From Eulemur rufifrons (taxonomy: Eukaryota > Chordata > Mammalia > Primates > Lemuridae): DNA of 64,000 nt. The translations under genes and the position numbers were made by a program. The stretch spans positions 28,792,738 through 28,856,737 of the forward strand of contig NC_090996.1 in NCBI RefSeq assembly GCF_041146395.1, read 5' to 3'. This document shows, one piece after another, positions 49,330-60,740 of this stretch (within the stretch, counting starts at the first letter, position 1; every line of letters begins with the position of its first letter). The notes under the pieces were generated by a model. That model saw nothing but the letters and a program-made list of their open reading frames with translations, ran no database searches and was not told the origin of the DNA.

Positions 49330-49443
49330 GGAACTTCTCTGAACATCCTGTTCAGTCTTAGCGTACATCTCAGACAGATCACCATTCAGAATGACTTCAG
49401 CTAACGAGTTCACCAGCGGTGCATGGTGTATAATTAGGAAGAC
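49330..49443 (-). CDS. CLEC16A: CLEC16A internal exon, about residues 317-354
   Basis: This 114-nt exon encodes 38 residues beginning VFLIIHHAPLVNSLAEVILN and ending EQDVQRSS, in phase 0 at both ends. The acceptor is CTTTCACCAG and the donor is TCC|GTAAGT. The donor is strong despite C at the last exon base. The segment finishes the N-terminal helical core. The Val in EQDVQ is Ile in the human protein as I recall it, a conservative change. Like its upstream neighbour it is symmetric and could be skipped in frame. Confidence 0.95.
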
Positions 49444-50306
49444 CTGGTGAAAGAGAAGAAATGGGATTTGCATTCAAGGGTGCAGTCTTTCAACCTCTTC
49501 CTTTCCTGATCAGAAACAACCAGGCTGGGCTATATAAGGCCCACATTAAGCAGCAATTTCTGTGATGCAAAATGCAAAGAATGGGTCCTATTTAGCAGAA
49601 GTCAGTTACATTCTTCTTCTAAGACTGGCCTCCCCTTCAGACTGTTGCCTATTTGGCTGACTGCTCTTCCTCAGAAGGAAGTGCATTAATGCAAGACTGT
49701 CCCTTGTGGCTGGGTGAAGCCAAATCTGGCTGAAGTGGAGCAACGTGGGAAAGGAAAAGCCAAACCAGCACACTCTTTCCTTTCCACAGGCATTTTAGTG
49801 TCAAATTCGGTTACGATAAGACTAGAAGGCATTGCCCCAATACTTTAGCTATATAGGAAGAGGAGCTGGTGAGTTTTGTGCCAATCAAGGACTTGGCAAA
49901 GGATCAGCTATATAGAGATTCCATCATTGGGAGGAGCTCCGACCCAGGCAGTGGGCTTGAGCACAGTGGGATTCCATGGCAGCGTTGGTAAGTGTGGAAA
50001 TTGGGGATGGGGCGGGGGAAGAAAAGCCACATGAGCCAAAAGCAGACCCGTCGTGCCAGGATGCAAAGTCAGGGCTCTGCGCTGTCCAAGCTGGCCCTGC
50101 CACCCCACCCTGTTGCCCAGTGTTCAGAGGAGCAGCTTTAAGAAGCAGGGTATTCAAACCTGCCTGGCAAAGCTGGCCTAGACACACCTGCTATTTTGTT
50201 TTAAAATGTAAAGGCAACGGGGTGTAGCACAGTGTGAGGTGTACCTACCATCTGTATATGAAAGGAGTATGTGTGCATGTATTTGTTTGTTTATATCTGC
50301 ACAGAA

Positions 50307-50530
50307 CAGGGTTTCTCAACCCTGGCACGACTGACGCTCGGGGCTATGAACCTGTGTTGCGGGAGGCTGTCCTGTACACTGCAGGCTGGCCAGCAGCATC
50401 CCTGACCCTCACCCACTAGATGCCAGCAGCACCCCCTCCCTCAGTCATGACGACTAAATACATCTCCGGACCTTGCCAGATATCCCCTGCGGTGGCGCGG
50501 AGAAGAATCACCCCCAGTTGGAAGCCCCTG
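50307..50530 (-). mobile_element. MER20 (hAT-Charlie) DNA element
   Basis: Starts CAGGGTTTCTCAACCCTGGC and ends CAGTTGGAAGCCCCTG. GCAGCATCCCTGACCCTCAC and CCACTAGATGCCAGCAGCAC lie inside. The flanking octamers GCACAGAA and GCAGAGAT match at six of eight bases, a decayed target-site duplication. Confidence 0.83.
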
Positions 50531-50689
50531 GCAGAGATGTCTCTGGAAGGACATATGAGAACCTGTACCTCTGGGGATAGAAATCAGGAGACCAAACAAA
50601 ACTAGAAAAGAAACCTAGTTGTTACCTGTGTGAACTGTTTAACTTTAAAAACTTTTTTTATTAAAAAATAAATATTGTTTAAAAAAAAA

Positions 50690-50840
50690 AAAGTACAGGC
50701 AGAAATTAACACGGGCTGCCTCAGGGGAATGAGGCTGGGTGCCCAGGGGAAGAAGGGTAAGAGAGAGACTTTTTCCCATGTCATGTTTTATACTGTTTGG
50801 ACAGGGGTAATATACTATTCAAACAAATAAATACAATTCA
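50690..50840 (+). mobile_element. old L1/HAL1 3' tail
   Basis: GGCTGCCTCAGGGGAATGAG through TTATACTGTTTGGACAGGGG has the form of L1ME/HAL1 3' ends. Confidence 0.55.
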
Positions 50841-51099
50841 AATTAAATGAAAGGTGCAGGCAGAATAGCCAAATATGGCACCTACCTGAAAAAAAAGTGC
50901 ATCTGTTTTTAAAATACCAGGGAGACCTTTGCTATCATAGAGACTGTGTAGCATGATCCAATGAGTTAACCCACGTCCAGGATCGTGGCAGGCACCCAAA
51001 TGTCAGCGATGATGATGAGGATGATGTTAATGATTTTTCTCACCTCATCATGCCCGAATCACTGCCACATTTCACCAAGCAAAACCCCAATCACTGAGT

Positions 51100-51245
51100 T
51101 CATTCATCCCGTAAATATCTACTATGCACCTTGTATGAACGCAGCCTTAACTGATCACTTATGCGTCCTTCACTCAGTCCACAAACTCTCACTGAGCACC
51201 TGTCGCCCTTGATAAAAGCCAACCAATTCCTGCCTGTGGACACAC
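51100..51245 (-). mobile_element. L2 3' end, minus strand
   Basis: TTCATTCATCCCGTAAATAT and CTACTATGCACCTTGTATGA read as an antisense L2 end; CTCACTGAGCACCTGTCGCC may be a second copy. Confidence 0.5.
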
Positions 51246-52981
51246 ACAGTGCTCATTTTCCTGGCTCTGAACTGGGACAAGGGGGAGGGCGGGTCACTAC
51301 AGGGCACGTGGAAGTGGGGACACCAGACTCAAAGAGCTGGGTCAGCTGCCCGCACCAGGCTCTCACTGTGAGCAACGCTAGTTTTAGGAGGACAGTACCC
51401 TCGGTTACACTAAATCAATGTCATCACTGTGAATTTTCACGGTTTGGGAGCTGGGCTTGTAAAATAACTTGAAAGACTGCGTTGATTTCATAGTGATGTA
51501 GGGACTTTCAGGACATGGGATTTATACCCGACTTTAGGTTTCACACATCTAGGTCACAATATAACTAAGTTAAGTGAAAATATGCAGGGGGAGGAAGGAT
51601 TCAAGATTTTCTATCTTTAAAAGGGACCTTTACTCAAGTTTGAGGAATGCCAAATTATAAGCTATACTTTTTGTGAGATAGTGAAACAAGTAATTATGTG
51701 CCTGGGCTATTGGTCCTTCAAGACGAAAACAGGAGAAGAAGTTCTCAGAGAAAAGGCATAACCCCTCTCCATGAGAGCACCAGCCGTGAAGGTTTGGCAG
51801 CCGCGCCCCGCGGAGCGGACCCTGCCTGTGCAATGCTCCCACAGCTGAAGCGTCCTGAGGATGCTTTCTTTCCACGTGACTCCTGGGGCTGAGCAACTGG
51901 CCTGCTCAGGTCCTGCCAGACTCCCAGAATCCCAAGCAGGAGATGCTGGCAGACTCGTAAGGAGGCAGCAGAAAGCCGTGCCAGGAGAGGCTGGAGTTTG
52001 TACTGCGCCCCGCTGCACAGAGGGGCATTCAGAGTCGGCTCAGTGCACAACTCTGAGCAAACAAGAGCCCCCAGAACAAGACTCCAGGATGTGAACAGTG
52101 GTCAGGCCACGTCAGCCTCGGCCAACCCACTGGCAGGAGGCGGCCTCTGCATCTCTTCTCAGGCCAACGGGAGACAATCCTGCCCCAAACTTGAAGCAGC
52201 TGGGGATTAAGTCAGAAGGACAGTCTCTCATCAAAGCAAATAAATACCTGTGCCACTGCAGAAGTGGGAACAGAGCTCTGGTCAAATGCTTGACTACTTG
52301 ACAGTCTAATGAGATGGCCTGAGAGTCTGGACTGCTTGTAATAAAAATATTTGTAAAGTTATGTAACTGGGTCACCATGGAGTTTTTCCCTTCTTGTAAA
52401 TATTACATAATTATAAGAAGGAAACACACTTGTTTAAGGAGGAGAGGCAGACAAATCGGCTCAAGACACAAATCTGGGAGCTGTGGCAGCTATAAGAGAT
52501 CTTCCAGAAGGTAATCTGGGAAACAGAACCACGACAAAATCCTTTAAAAATAGCCCCATTACAGGAAGTTTGTCAAACCAAGGATGCTGTGTGTATATAC
52601 GCTACAGGCCCTGCATTTTGGGGGTTATTTCAAAGTACGGTGAATCAGAGCCGTGCAGCCCACATTTCCAGGGTATTCAGAGCCTTCTTCTGTTGTTTTG
52701 GAAAGGCCTCATGGTAAAAATCAACTCCACAAGTGCCAGGTTTAATTTATTTTACATTTCTCTTTAAATTTCCATCCCCTACCATAAAGAAGATATTAAC
52801 ATACACCACCTCTACTGAGTGTCTTCTCAAAAATAGAACACCCCTTTCTTTTCATTGTATCTCAAGATGGGGGACACAGAGAGAGAAGATGTGGCAATGG
52901 GGCCTAGGGAGTTTCTGTATGGCAGCAGCATTCCCAGGGACCCCAAATGTGATGGGGACACAGATGAATGACCAAACATAC

Positions 52982-53035
52982 CTGTGACAGAAGATAGAGG
53001 GACACCGGCAGGCTGATTTTCGGTCGTTCTCCTCC
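52982..53035 (-). CDS. CLEC16A: CLEC16A 54-nt symmetric exon, about residues 299-316
   Basis: This short exon encodes exactly 18 residues, GGERPKISLPVSLYLLSQ, starting and ending in phase 0. The acceptor has a strong pyrimidine tract ending TTTACTAG, and the donor is CAG|GTATGT. It is too short to stand out as an open frame, and was found by looking for the protein segment missing between the flanking exons. Because it is a multiple of three with matching phases, skipping it would remove 18 residues without a frameshift. It extends the leucine-rich helical core. Confidence 0.93.
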
Positions 53036-54097
53036 CTAGTAAAGGTCGGGGGCAGGAGGAGAGAGAGGTCCAGGTCACACAAGTGAGCACCACAAAACAT
53101 ACGACGCCAAAAGCCATCTGTTTGAACAAGAGGCACCCTGTCCCTCTGACGTCCTCCATGGCCCTCAGGCTGCCCCTCCCTGGTGCTAGTCAAAAGTCTG
53201 AATCCCACTCAACACTGTTGCAATGCCTCTATGTTTTCCACCTGAGGAATCTTTCACCATTAGTCACAGATTACAGGGTAACTCAATAGAACGTGCTCCT
53301 CAAGTTACCAAGAACGTTCATTTCCCCCAGGTGGGGCAACAAAAGCCCCAGCAGGAGAGGCCCCCCAGGACTGTTCTCAGGAAGGCATTTTCAAAACACA
53401 GGGGAGGGGGACTCTGGGGCACTCTGGCCTTGAAAAAGCCCCTTGTTTGTACCGAGTTTCAAGATGCTCCACCTCACACCAACCCTACGAGGGAGGGATC
53501 TTCAGGACTCTCATTTTGCAGCCAACGAAACAGGCTCAGGGAGGTTAACCACCTTGTCCAAGGTCACAGGATTAGGAAAGGGAAGAGGCAGAATTTGAAC
53601 CCCGGTCTGAAATCAACTCCCATGCTTTGTCAATGCCTCCCAGAGCCGCCTCTGCTTGAGCCAATGACAGTTGCAATCTTCTTTTATTCACTTATTTGTA
53701 GTGAGAATCGTCATGTTCCATCTCCCACAAGAAAACTACATCCCCTTGGGACACCTGTGCAGGGTGACCAGCTGGCTCTGTCCTGCCTCCTGCTGGGGCC
53801 TCTGCTATCCTTGTCTTGGCCTCTTAACTCCAGAGGGACTGGACAGAGCGAGTCCTCCCCTCCCTGAAGCAGGGCTGCCCTTCAAGATGCCCCTGCAGCT
53901 CAGAATCCTGAGGGGCAGGTCAAGCGTGCAGATCCCCGGTCCCGGCCCAGACCAGTGTCCTTTGAAAGGAATCTCCCTCAGGCTCAAAACCTTGGTCCCT
54001 TGCAAAGCTCAGCCCCATTCAAGGTGGCTGTTCTTTCCCACCTTTGAAGACAGCCTGCAGCCAGCAGGAGTAACGGGGCCAGGCCCCACGGACGCAC
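53036..54097 (-). other. CLEC16A: CLEC16A intron, 1.1 kb
   Basis: The intron runs from GTGCGT at 54097 to ACTAG at 53036. It includes one MIR (53465-53640) and is otherwise unique. A 214-codon plus-strand open frame here (53223-53867) overlaps the MIR, has no recognisable domain, and is not called. Confidence 0.85.
53465..53640 (-). mobile_element. MIR
   Basis: CACCTTGTCCAAGGTCACAG and GCAGAATTTGAACCCCGGTC are antisense MIR. Confidence 0.78.
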
Positions 54098-54272
54098 CTT
54101 GTCCTGGTTCTCCAGTGAGTACACGTACAGGGGCAGGAAGAGCCTGTTAAGCAGGTGGTCCGTGAGCACATCGTTGAGGAACTCACAGTTGATGATCAGG
54201 ATGTCATTGAGATAATGCAGGTGGTCCAGGTGCTCAGCCACCAGATCACTCAGTTTCCCCCGATTCCGGTGC
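54098..54272 (-). CDS. CLEC16A: CLEC16A internal exon, about residues 241-298
   Basis: This 175-nt exon encodes HRNRGKLSDLVAEHLDHLHY, then a run of leucine-rich helices ending LPLYVYSLENQDK. It opens with one base of a split Glu codon and closes in phase 0. The acceptor is CTCGGCAG and the donor is AAG|GTGCGT, which lacks the usual A at +4 but keeps G at +5. The leucine spacing suggests armadillo/HEAT-like helices (inference). This segment is nearly invariant relative to the human protein as I remember it. Confidence 0.96.
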
Positions 54273-55046
54273 CTGCCGAGAGAAACCACCACCTCAGCCT
54301 GGAGGTTGAAGCTTGGAGTCTTTGGGCCTAAAATCAGTGGCCTGAAACTTAGGTCACTGGGCATTCACTCATACAACCAATATTTGAGCTGGTCTCAAGA
54401 GACACCTATCCTGGCCCCTGCTGGGGAAATATACAAAGGGAAATGGACAGGTCTGCTGCAATCAATTTTAGGGGACTGCCAGGGTCCCCCCTGCCTGCTG
54501 GGGGTCTCAGTACCACCCCTCCCACCACCACAACCTCCCCAAAATGGGATAAACAAAGCAGAAATCAGCTAAGCTCTTACAGCAAACTACTGCACAAGAA
54601 GCCACTAGCCAGTGTGGCAAGATGCCCCTGGCTCCCCAGATAAGCAGTATTAATGGAGCAATAAATCCTTGATAATTAAAATGCTCCAGAGGAGTTCTGA
54701 AGAGAAAGGCAGGCCTCAGCAGCCATGTCCCCACAACAATATGCGGGACATAGAGCAAGGACACAACATCGCTCGCCAGGCCCCTGCCCTGGACATCTCT
54801 GTCTCCATGCAGTTAGCTACAGGCACGCTGGGTGGGTCTCTTGGGTGGACTCACACTTTCACCACCCCCAAAGCAGTATCTGTTGCAAAGAGCAATCTAG
54901 CTAGGGCAGGACATTTTGTTTGTATTGTTATTATTACCCAAGTAATAGACTGTCATTTTAGAAAACAGAAAATTAAAGAAAAAAATAAAATCAAAAAGAA
55001 ACCAAAGTCTCCTATAATCCCACCACTAACAGATACTCACTACTAA

Positions 55047-55395
<349 letters not shown>

Positions 55396-55539
55396 AACAT
55401 TTTGGGTCTTATGACTCTACAGTCTGTTTTTTCCACATTTTTACCTCTTTCTATAGTCACCTCTAAAATACAAGTGTCACCTATCTAGACATCTAACCAT
55501 ATATGCTTTTAAATAAAAAGTAAAAACAGGATCAATTTT

Positions 55540-55960
55540 GCTTCTTTTACATAATTTTGGATAATTATTTCTTTTGTGCTTTAATAAGATATTTAGTATT
55601 TATAGCAAACACATGTTGTAACGCCTAACAGCATAATGAGCACCTATGAAACCACCATGCACCTGAGACCTAGAACATTTAGACACCATGTTTTGCACTT
55701 CTTCTCCACTTAAGGAGATACTTTGGAAAATTTTCTTTATTGGGATATTTCATGCACCTCATTTTTCAATACTTTAGATTTAAAAATATCAAAGTAATGC
55801 ATGCAAATGGGTTCAAAACTCAAGATAGTATTGATAAGCTAATAATAAAAAGTAGCAGCTCCTGGCTCAGCTTTCTCTACTTCTATCCACTCTCCAGAGG
55901 AGGCAGATAACACTTTTAGTTGTTTCTGCAGATAATCCCTCCCCTATTTCTGTAAAATCT
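55540..55960 (-). mobile_element. probable old LINE fragment
   Basis: A/T-rich text with TTCAAAACTCAAGATAGTAT and CCAGAGGAGGCAGATAACAC resembles old LINE-related sequence on the minus strand. The family is uncertain. Confidence 0.4.
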
Positions 55961-56396
55961 GCATGGACTTCTATTTTCCAATTGAGTCATTTTGGATATT
56001 ATCTATTGAACTCCTGTTACAACAGAACTCTTTGAGTTCCCTCTGCCCCTTCCCCTCCATGGTAATTGGGATTGGTATTCTCATAACGTTTACTGCAGAG
56101 CCAAATAGAGGACTATGATTTGATTTCCTTCCTTGTATAACTTTGTTCTTTCTGGAGGGAAGTGCCTCCTTATGTCTCACGTCCATGACTCTTCATGCCC
56201 ATAAGGGTTCTTATTTTCCCAAATGCTCAGTCAGATTTGCCATCAGTCTACCCTTGCTTCTTTCCCAATATCAGATCAAATATTCTATGTGTCTAGCTCC
56301 CCTCCCCCTAGGAGACCTCATTCCTGGATCTCTTTAGTGTCCTGACCTTATCAAAGTTTACCTCTCACCACGCCTCGGCAAAGTGCCACTCTGGGA

Positions 56397-56610
56397 CAGT
56401 GGCTCTCAACTGAGGGTGATTTTGCCTTAAAGGGGAGATTTGGCAACATATGGAGACATTTATGGTTGTCACGACTGGGGAAGGGGTGCTACTGTCATCT
56501 AGTGGGCAGAGGACAGGGATACTGCTAAACAACCTACTGTGCACAGGACAGCGTCCACAACAACAGTACCCAGTTCAAAAAGTCAGTAGTGCCAAAGTAG
56601 AAAAATCCTG
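56397..56610 (+). mobile_element. MER20 (hAT-Charlie) DNA element
   Basis: Starts CAGTGGCTCTCAACTGAGGG and includes GGCAACATATGGAGACATTT and GGTGCTACTGTCATCTAGTG. The flanking octamers CTCTGGGA and TTCTGGAA match at six of eight bases. Confidence 0.83.
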
Positions 56611-56671
56611 TTCTGGAACTTTCACTTACCACTCTAAGGACAAAAATCACCATCGCAATCTCTTTTTTTAA

Positions 56672-57215
56672 ACAGACTTATTGAAATTTAAATTCATATA
56701 CCATAAAATTCACCCTTTAAAATATGCGATTTAATGGTTTTTAGTATTCATAGCTACCTAACCATCACCACAGTAAATTTTGGAACATTTTTATACTCCC
56801 TGCAAAAAGCCCTACATTCACTTGCAGTCGCTTCTTATTTCCCCCACAACACTGCCCTCCTCCCCCAGGCCTAGGAAACCACTGACCTACTCTGTCTCCA
56901 TAGGTTCGCCTATTCTGGGCATTTCACATGATACGTGGTCCTCATGCCTGGCTTCTTTCATCAAGTAAAACATGTTTGAGGTTCACCCACATCAGAGCAC
57001 GTGACAGTGTTTCATTCCTTTTTATCGCCAAATACTATTCCATTGTACAAATACACCACATTTTAATTATTCACTCATCAGTTGGCGGAGCACCTTCATC
57101 TTGTGACCAGCTGCTGAGCAACCCCATCTCTGGGTACACTGAATTTATTGACCCTCTCCCCTCTGGGAGGCATTTGAGTTGTTTCCAACTTCCCACTGTT
57201 ATAAACAGGTGGGTA
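56672..57215 (-). mobile_element. L1M fragment, minus strand
   Basis: The plus strand reads the complement of old L1 sequence: TACCATAAAATTCACCCTTT, CCTATTCTGGGCATTTCACA, TACTATTCCATTGTACAAAT and TTGAGTTGTTTCCAACTTCC. It is in the sense orientation of CLEC16A, unlike most L1 copies here. Confidence 0.82.
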
Positions 57216-57357
57216 GAACCTTTTATAGGATGGGAGTCCATGCTCTGCCTACACATAGTTAGGTAAGTGCTGTTCTTATGCCTATCTGTCCTCAGGGAAA
57301 ACTGAAGTCCCCTCAACCACCTGCCTACCTACTGAGCAACCCAGGGGCATCACTTAC

Positions 57358-57481
57358 TCCTCATCCGTCTGCACACAGTTATCAAGCTCGATCACGTGAC
57401 TCCCGATGAACCAGACCAAATTGGAGAAGTAAGGGACAGCCGTTTTATCTCTGATATAGTGCAGCATGGCCTGATTATCCA
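57358..57481 (-). CDS. CLEC16A: CLEC16A internal exon, about residues 199-240
   Basis: This 124-nt exon encodes DNQAMLHYIRDKTAVPYFSN and then LVWFIGSHVIELDNCVQTDE, with two bases of a split codon at each end. The acceptor is TTTTCTCAG and the donor is GA|GTAAGTG. The two last bases plus the G opening the next exon make Glu, which keeps the frame. The sequence follows directly on the FPL domain and forms part of the helical-repeat core. The hydrophobic stretch around LVWFIG is short and is part of a helix, not a convincing transmembrane segment. Confidence 0.96.
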
Positions 57482-59198
57482 CTGAGAAAATTCACAAAAG
57501 AAAAGGAAAAAAAGTCAAGCTACCAAAAATAACTTGGAAGACATTTTAACAAAACAAAACAAAACAACCACAATGAAAAAGCCCTCTGCTATAATCTGAA
57601 ATTGTCTTTCCTGGAAGTACTTGAAAATGTTTATCTTATTCATAAAACTAGACACATCAAGGCAGTTCTTATGTTATTTTTATAATTAATAAAATAAATT
57701 GCTTGGGCTAAACATTAACAGTGCGTTGGAGAGCCCACTTAGCAGCAGTAGATTGAACTAGACTACCACTCTCAAGCAAGTTTCCTGTATTTACATGTAA
57801 GGATAAGCTAAGAAAGCGGAAAACCAGAGGTTAATAACTTACATGACACTGGAATAAGGAACACAGGAATCGTCATTGAAGGAAAGGCAAAAAACAGACA
57901 ACAGTTAACAGGTTAGGAACTGGGAAGGCGAGGCAGCTGCTCAGGGGACAGAGAGCGAGGGCCAGAGGCATCTAAACCGAAAGATACAGGTTACAAGAGA
58001 ACAAGAGCAAACAGCGTGCAGGAGGCAGTGAAACCAACTGCGGCTTGGACCAGGGTCGCAAACTGAGAAGCCTGCCAGGTCAGCTGGTGGCCCAATGGGC
58101 GAAGCCGGCAGGTCCAGCGTGTGACCTGGGGCGCCTAGGCCTCAACCCCAATGGAGGTGGCTGCTTCTCTGTCAGCTGACCCTTGCCCTATAAGACTACA
58201 GGCCCAGAAGAGCCAAATTTACCTCTTCAAGTCAGAAATCCAGACTGTCAGGCAAAATCTCCCAGTTTTTAAATATTGGCAACCATATATTTTTTCAAAA
58301 ACCATGTAACCCAATTAAAACGTGTGAGGGCTGGACCCAGCCCTTGGGCCCTCAGTTTGCGACCTCTGGATGGGTCCGATCGGGCTCTCGGCAAGGCTCC
58401 TTAATGTAAGCCCAGAACTAGGCTGGAGTGCCCGAGGAAACTGCCCCTTATCAGGGGTCATCTGAAGTAATAACATTTTGACTCATGAAGGTCAAAGCCC
58501 TTCAATCCCTGAGAAAAGGAGGTCCCAGTTCCAGTGTGGTGACTACAGGGGAAATAAGCCAGGCATCAGGCAGAGAAATTCCAAGGCATCCCCTTGGAGA
58601 GGCGAGTCCGGTTCAGGAAACCTGTGGCCGGCCAGCCTCAGTGACGGTGCAGGCGGAGAGCCCTGCACTTTCTCCTGGAGGCAATCGATGTTTTGGGCAT
58701 CAAGTACGTGTTGCAAGAAAGGAGGAATTTGTTAGCGCTAGGCTCTGCCGCAGGTTGGGAATACAATATTGCCCCCTGCAGGTCACAACGTGACATGCTT
58801 TTACACATTATTTAAAGTTTAAGGATAAACTTACCCCCACGTATATTTAAGTATATTTTACAAGCCAAAACATAAAAATTTAAATCTAACATTTAAAAGA
58901 CAACTTTGCTTTATCTAATTCTAACATGGCCACTTGGACTCTCATGCATGCTTCTCTTAAGGCATCCTACTTCTGTGCCGCAGCACCGAGCAAGACTTTA
59001 TCATGCGTGGGGAAGGCAGTGCTACAAACACTTACGTGAGGGGCCGGCTAAACGGTCAATGGTTGCAAGTCATGCGTGGGACAGGCAGCCACGGCTTATA
59101 ATAAACAAGCTCCCTAGTTGCTGTCAGAGAACTGTATGCACAGACACAGGCTGCCAAGTTAGAAATCGGCCAAGGCATGAGCTCACAAGGAAACTTAC
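57482..59198 (-). other. CLEC16A: CLEC16A intron, 1.7 kb
   Basis: The intron runs from GTAAGT at 59198 to CTCAG at 57482. It contains a hAT-like element with terminal inverted repeats (58051-58368). The rest (57490-58040 and 58370-59190) looks unique, with nothing I can assign. Confidence 0.85.
58051..58368. mobile_element. hAT-like non-autonomous element with terminal inverted repeats
   Basis: The left end CAGGGTCGCAAACTGAG (58051-58067) and the right end CTCAGTTTGCGACCTCTG (58351-58368) are inverted repeats with 14 consecutive complementary bases. The flanking octamers GCTTGGAC and GATGGGTC agree at five of eight positions. The CAG...CTG ends and 8-bp spacing suggest hAT. I cannot name the family, and no transposase frame is present. 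Confidence 0.7.
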
Positions 59199-59304
59199 CT
59201 TTATAGACATTCAAAGTTATGGTTCTTACAGCAATTCTAACCATGCTTTCAGGGTGGTTGAAAAATTTGATGGCTTCTGTGTACAGGGCAAAGTCATTGG
59301 TGTG
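59199..59304 (-). CDS. CLEC16A: CLEC16A internal exon, about residues 164-199
   Basis: This 106-nt exon begins in phase 0 with [20 protein letters not shown], continues through [15 protein letters not shown], and ends with the first base of a split Val codon. The acceptor is TTTTAG and the donor is AAG|GTAAGT, a strong match. The encoded segment completes the FPL domain, whose Arg-Thr-Ile-Thr-Leu helix is highly conserved. The split Val is completed by TG at the start of the next exon (57481), which confirms the junction. The protein part is helical and has no predicted membrane segment. Confidence 0.96.
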
Positions 59305-59502
59305 CTAAAACAAAAGAAGTACCAAAAATGCCTTACAAACCTGTAAGCTAGGCCCGTCCCCACCCCAGCTTTCTGAATTCCAGCAGAGACGTCAGTAAAA
59401 GAAAAAAAAAATGTTGCTAATGTGAACTTTAAGTCATTGGTTCCTTCCCAGTGGACAATGTGGAAAGGAGGGAAGCAAAGCCATGGAAGAAACAGAAAAC
59501 AG

Positions 59503-59668
59503 TCCAGGAATGTCAGACCTAGGTTCATTTTCTGCTCCACCGCTTCTAAGCTGTGTGATGCAATATTTCTAAGCCTCCGATTTTTTCATCTAGAAAATGA
59601 TGATAATAACATCCACTTCTAGTCCCGTGCTTACTGCAGCACCTGACACCTAAGAAGCACTCAATGTG
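59503..59668 (+). mobile_element. MIR
   Basis: GACCTAGGTTCATTTTCTGC, CTAAGCTGTGTGATGCAATA and TCATCTAGAAAATGATGATA follow the plus-strand MIR order. Confidence 0.72.
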
Positions 59669-60119
59669 ACACAATTCTGACCAGTGAGATATGACAGGAA
59701 GTCTGGTGGGAGGCTTCTGGGAAAGTTTTTTGTTGGAAGTTAAAAGGGGACACAAAAAGGGAAGTTGGTCTCATCAGGCATTGCATCACTGGCATTTGAG
59801 TATGTGATGTTTGGAGCTGCTGCAGCCAACTTGTGACCATGAGGGGTTGAACCTGAGGACAATCCCAATTGTACGGTCAGCAGAACAGGAAGACGGAAAG
59901 GCCTGGGTCATTGCTGATGTGGTTGAGCCACCGGATGAACCAGCCCCAGCACAGCCAGTGTCTATACTTTTTGGTATGTGAGATAAATCAACTTCATTGT
60001 TCAAGTTTCTTTTAATTGTGAGAGCAATTGCAATTCATTTATTTAAGTTGCTAATAATTCTCCCAAGGAATGCCAGGGACATTAGCTTGTAAAGAATAGC
60101 AATATCTGTGATTTTAGGG

Positions 60120-60300
60120 AGCCAGGTACATACTAGGTGCTTTGAAAACATGATCTCATTTACTCTAACCCCTGAAAACCCTACAAGGTATATATTCTTA
60201 TCCCCATTTCTCAGATGAGGAAACTGAGGCCCAGAGAGGAACTGGGACATCCCTACGGTCACACAGCAGGGAAGTGGCAAAGCCAGGCCTGACTGAAGTT
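60120..60300 (-). mobile_element. MIR
   Basis: TTCTCAGATGAGGAAACTGA and TACGGTCACACAGCAGGGAA are the antisense MIR core. Confidence 0.83.
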
Positions 60301-60591
60301 CCTGTTTTTCCCACAGGGCAACACAACCGCAAGACAACTTCTAGGCACTTCTCCTCTCTGCCAAGTATGATGCTCTCAGCACAAATTGAATTTTACATTA
60401 AAAATAGAAAGGTAACTTGCTTAATTAAAAAAAAAATGTTTTTAAAGCATGCCAAAGTCAAACAGTGTCGCTGTGAAAGCTATGACAGTGGGCTTGTAAG
60501 TGCTTTCTAAACAGACACAAGACCACCCAGATGGAGCTGCTACGACTGGTTTAGTTTCACACCCAAATGTGCCCCTCTGGCCATTACTCAC

Positions 60592-60740
60592 CTCATTATA
60601 AAAAAAATGGACAGTGTGGTTGTTGAGTTTTAATGAAAGCGTTTTCAGGAACGATATATAATATGCCATAATCTCCTCATCGGAAAAGTCAAATTTATGG
60701 ACGATGATAGAATTTACATAGTTATTAGAGAGTAAGTAAT
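60592..60740 (-). CDS. CLEC16A: CLEC16A internal exon, about residues 114-163 (FPL domain)
   Basis: This 149-nt exon starts with two bases of a split Tyr codon and ends in phase 0 at ...FFYNE. It encodes [20 protein letters not shown] followed by a helical stretch rich in Leu, Asn and Lys. This is the second half of the conserved N-terminal FPL domain, the most conserved part of the family from worm to man. A pyrimidine-rich acceptor ending TCTAG lies just upstream on the minus strand, and the donor is GAG|GTGAGT, close to consensus. The open frame runs past the donor into intron, so the exon end rests on the splice signal and on family knowledge. By position it is probably exon 4 of the gene (numbering inferred). 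Confidence 0.96.

Larger units (their letters stand above)
49444..52981 (-). other. CLEC16A: CLEC16A intron, 3.5 kb
   Basis: The intron runs from GTATGT at 52981 to CACCAG at 49444. It contains a MER20 (50307-50530), an L1M/HAL1-like tail (50690-50840) and L2 ends near 51100-51245. The block 51250-52980 shows no recognisable element. Confidence 0.85.
59305..60591 (-). other. CLEC16A: CLEC16A intron, 1.3 kb
   Basis: The intron runs from GTGAGT at 60591 to TTTTAG at 59305. It contains a MIR (59503-59668), an unassigned old repeat (about 59680-60030) and a second MIR (60120-60300). No coding signal is seen. Confidence 0.85.

Noticed and set aside
53223..53867. 214-codon open frame on the plus strand
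   Set aside because: It includes antisense MIR sequence, has low-complexity Pro/Ser/Leu composition and shows no family resemblance.
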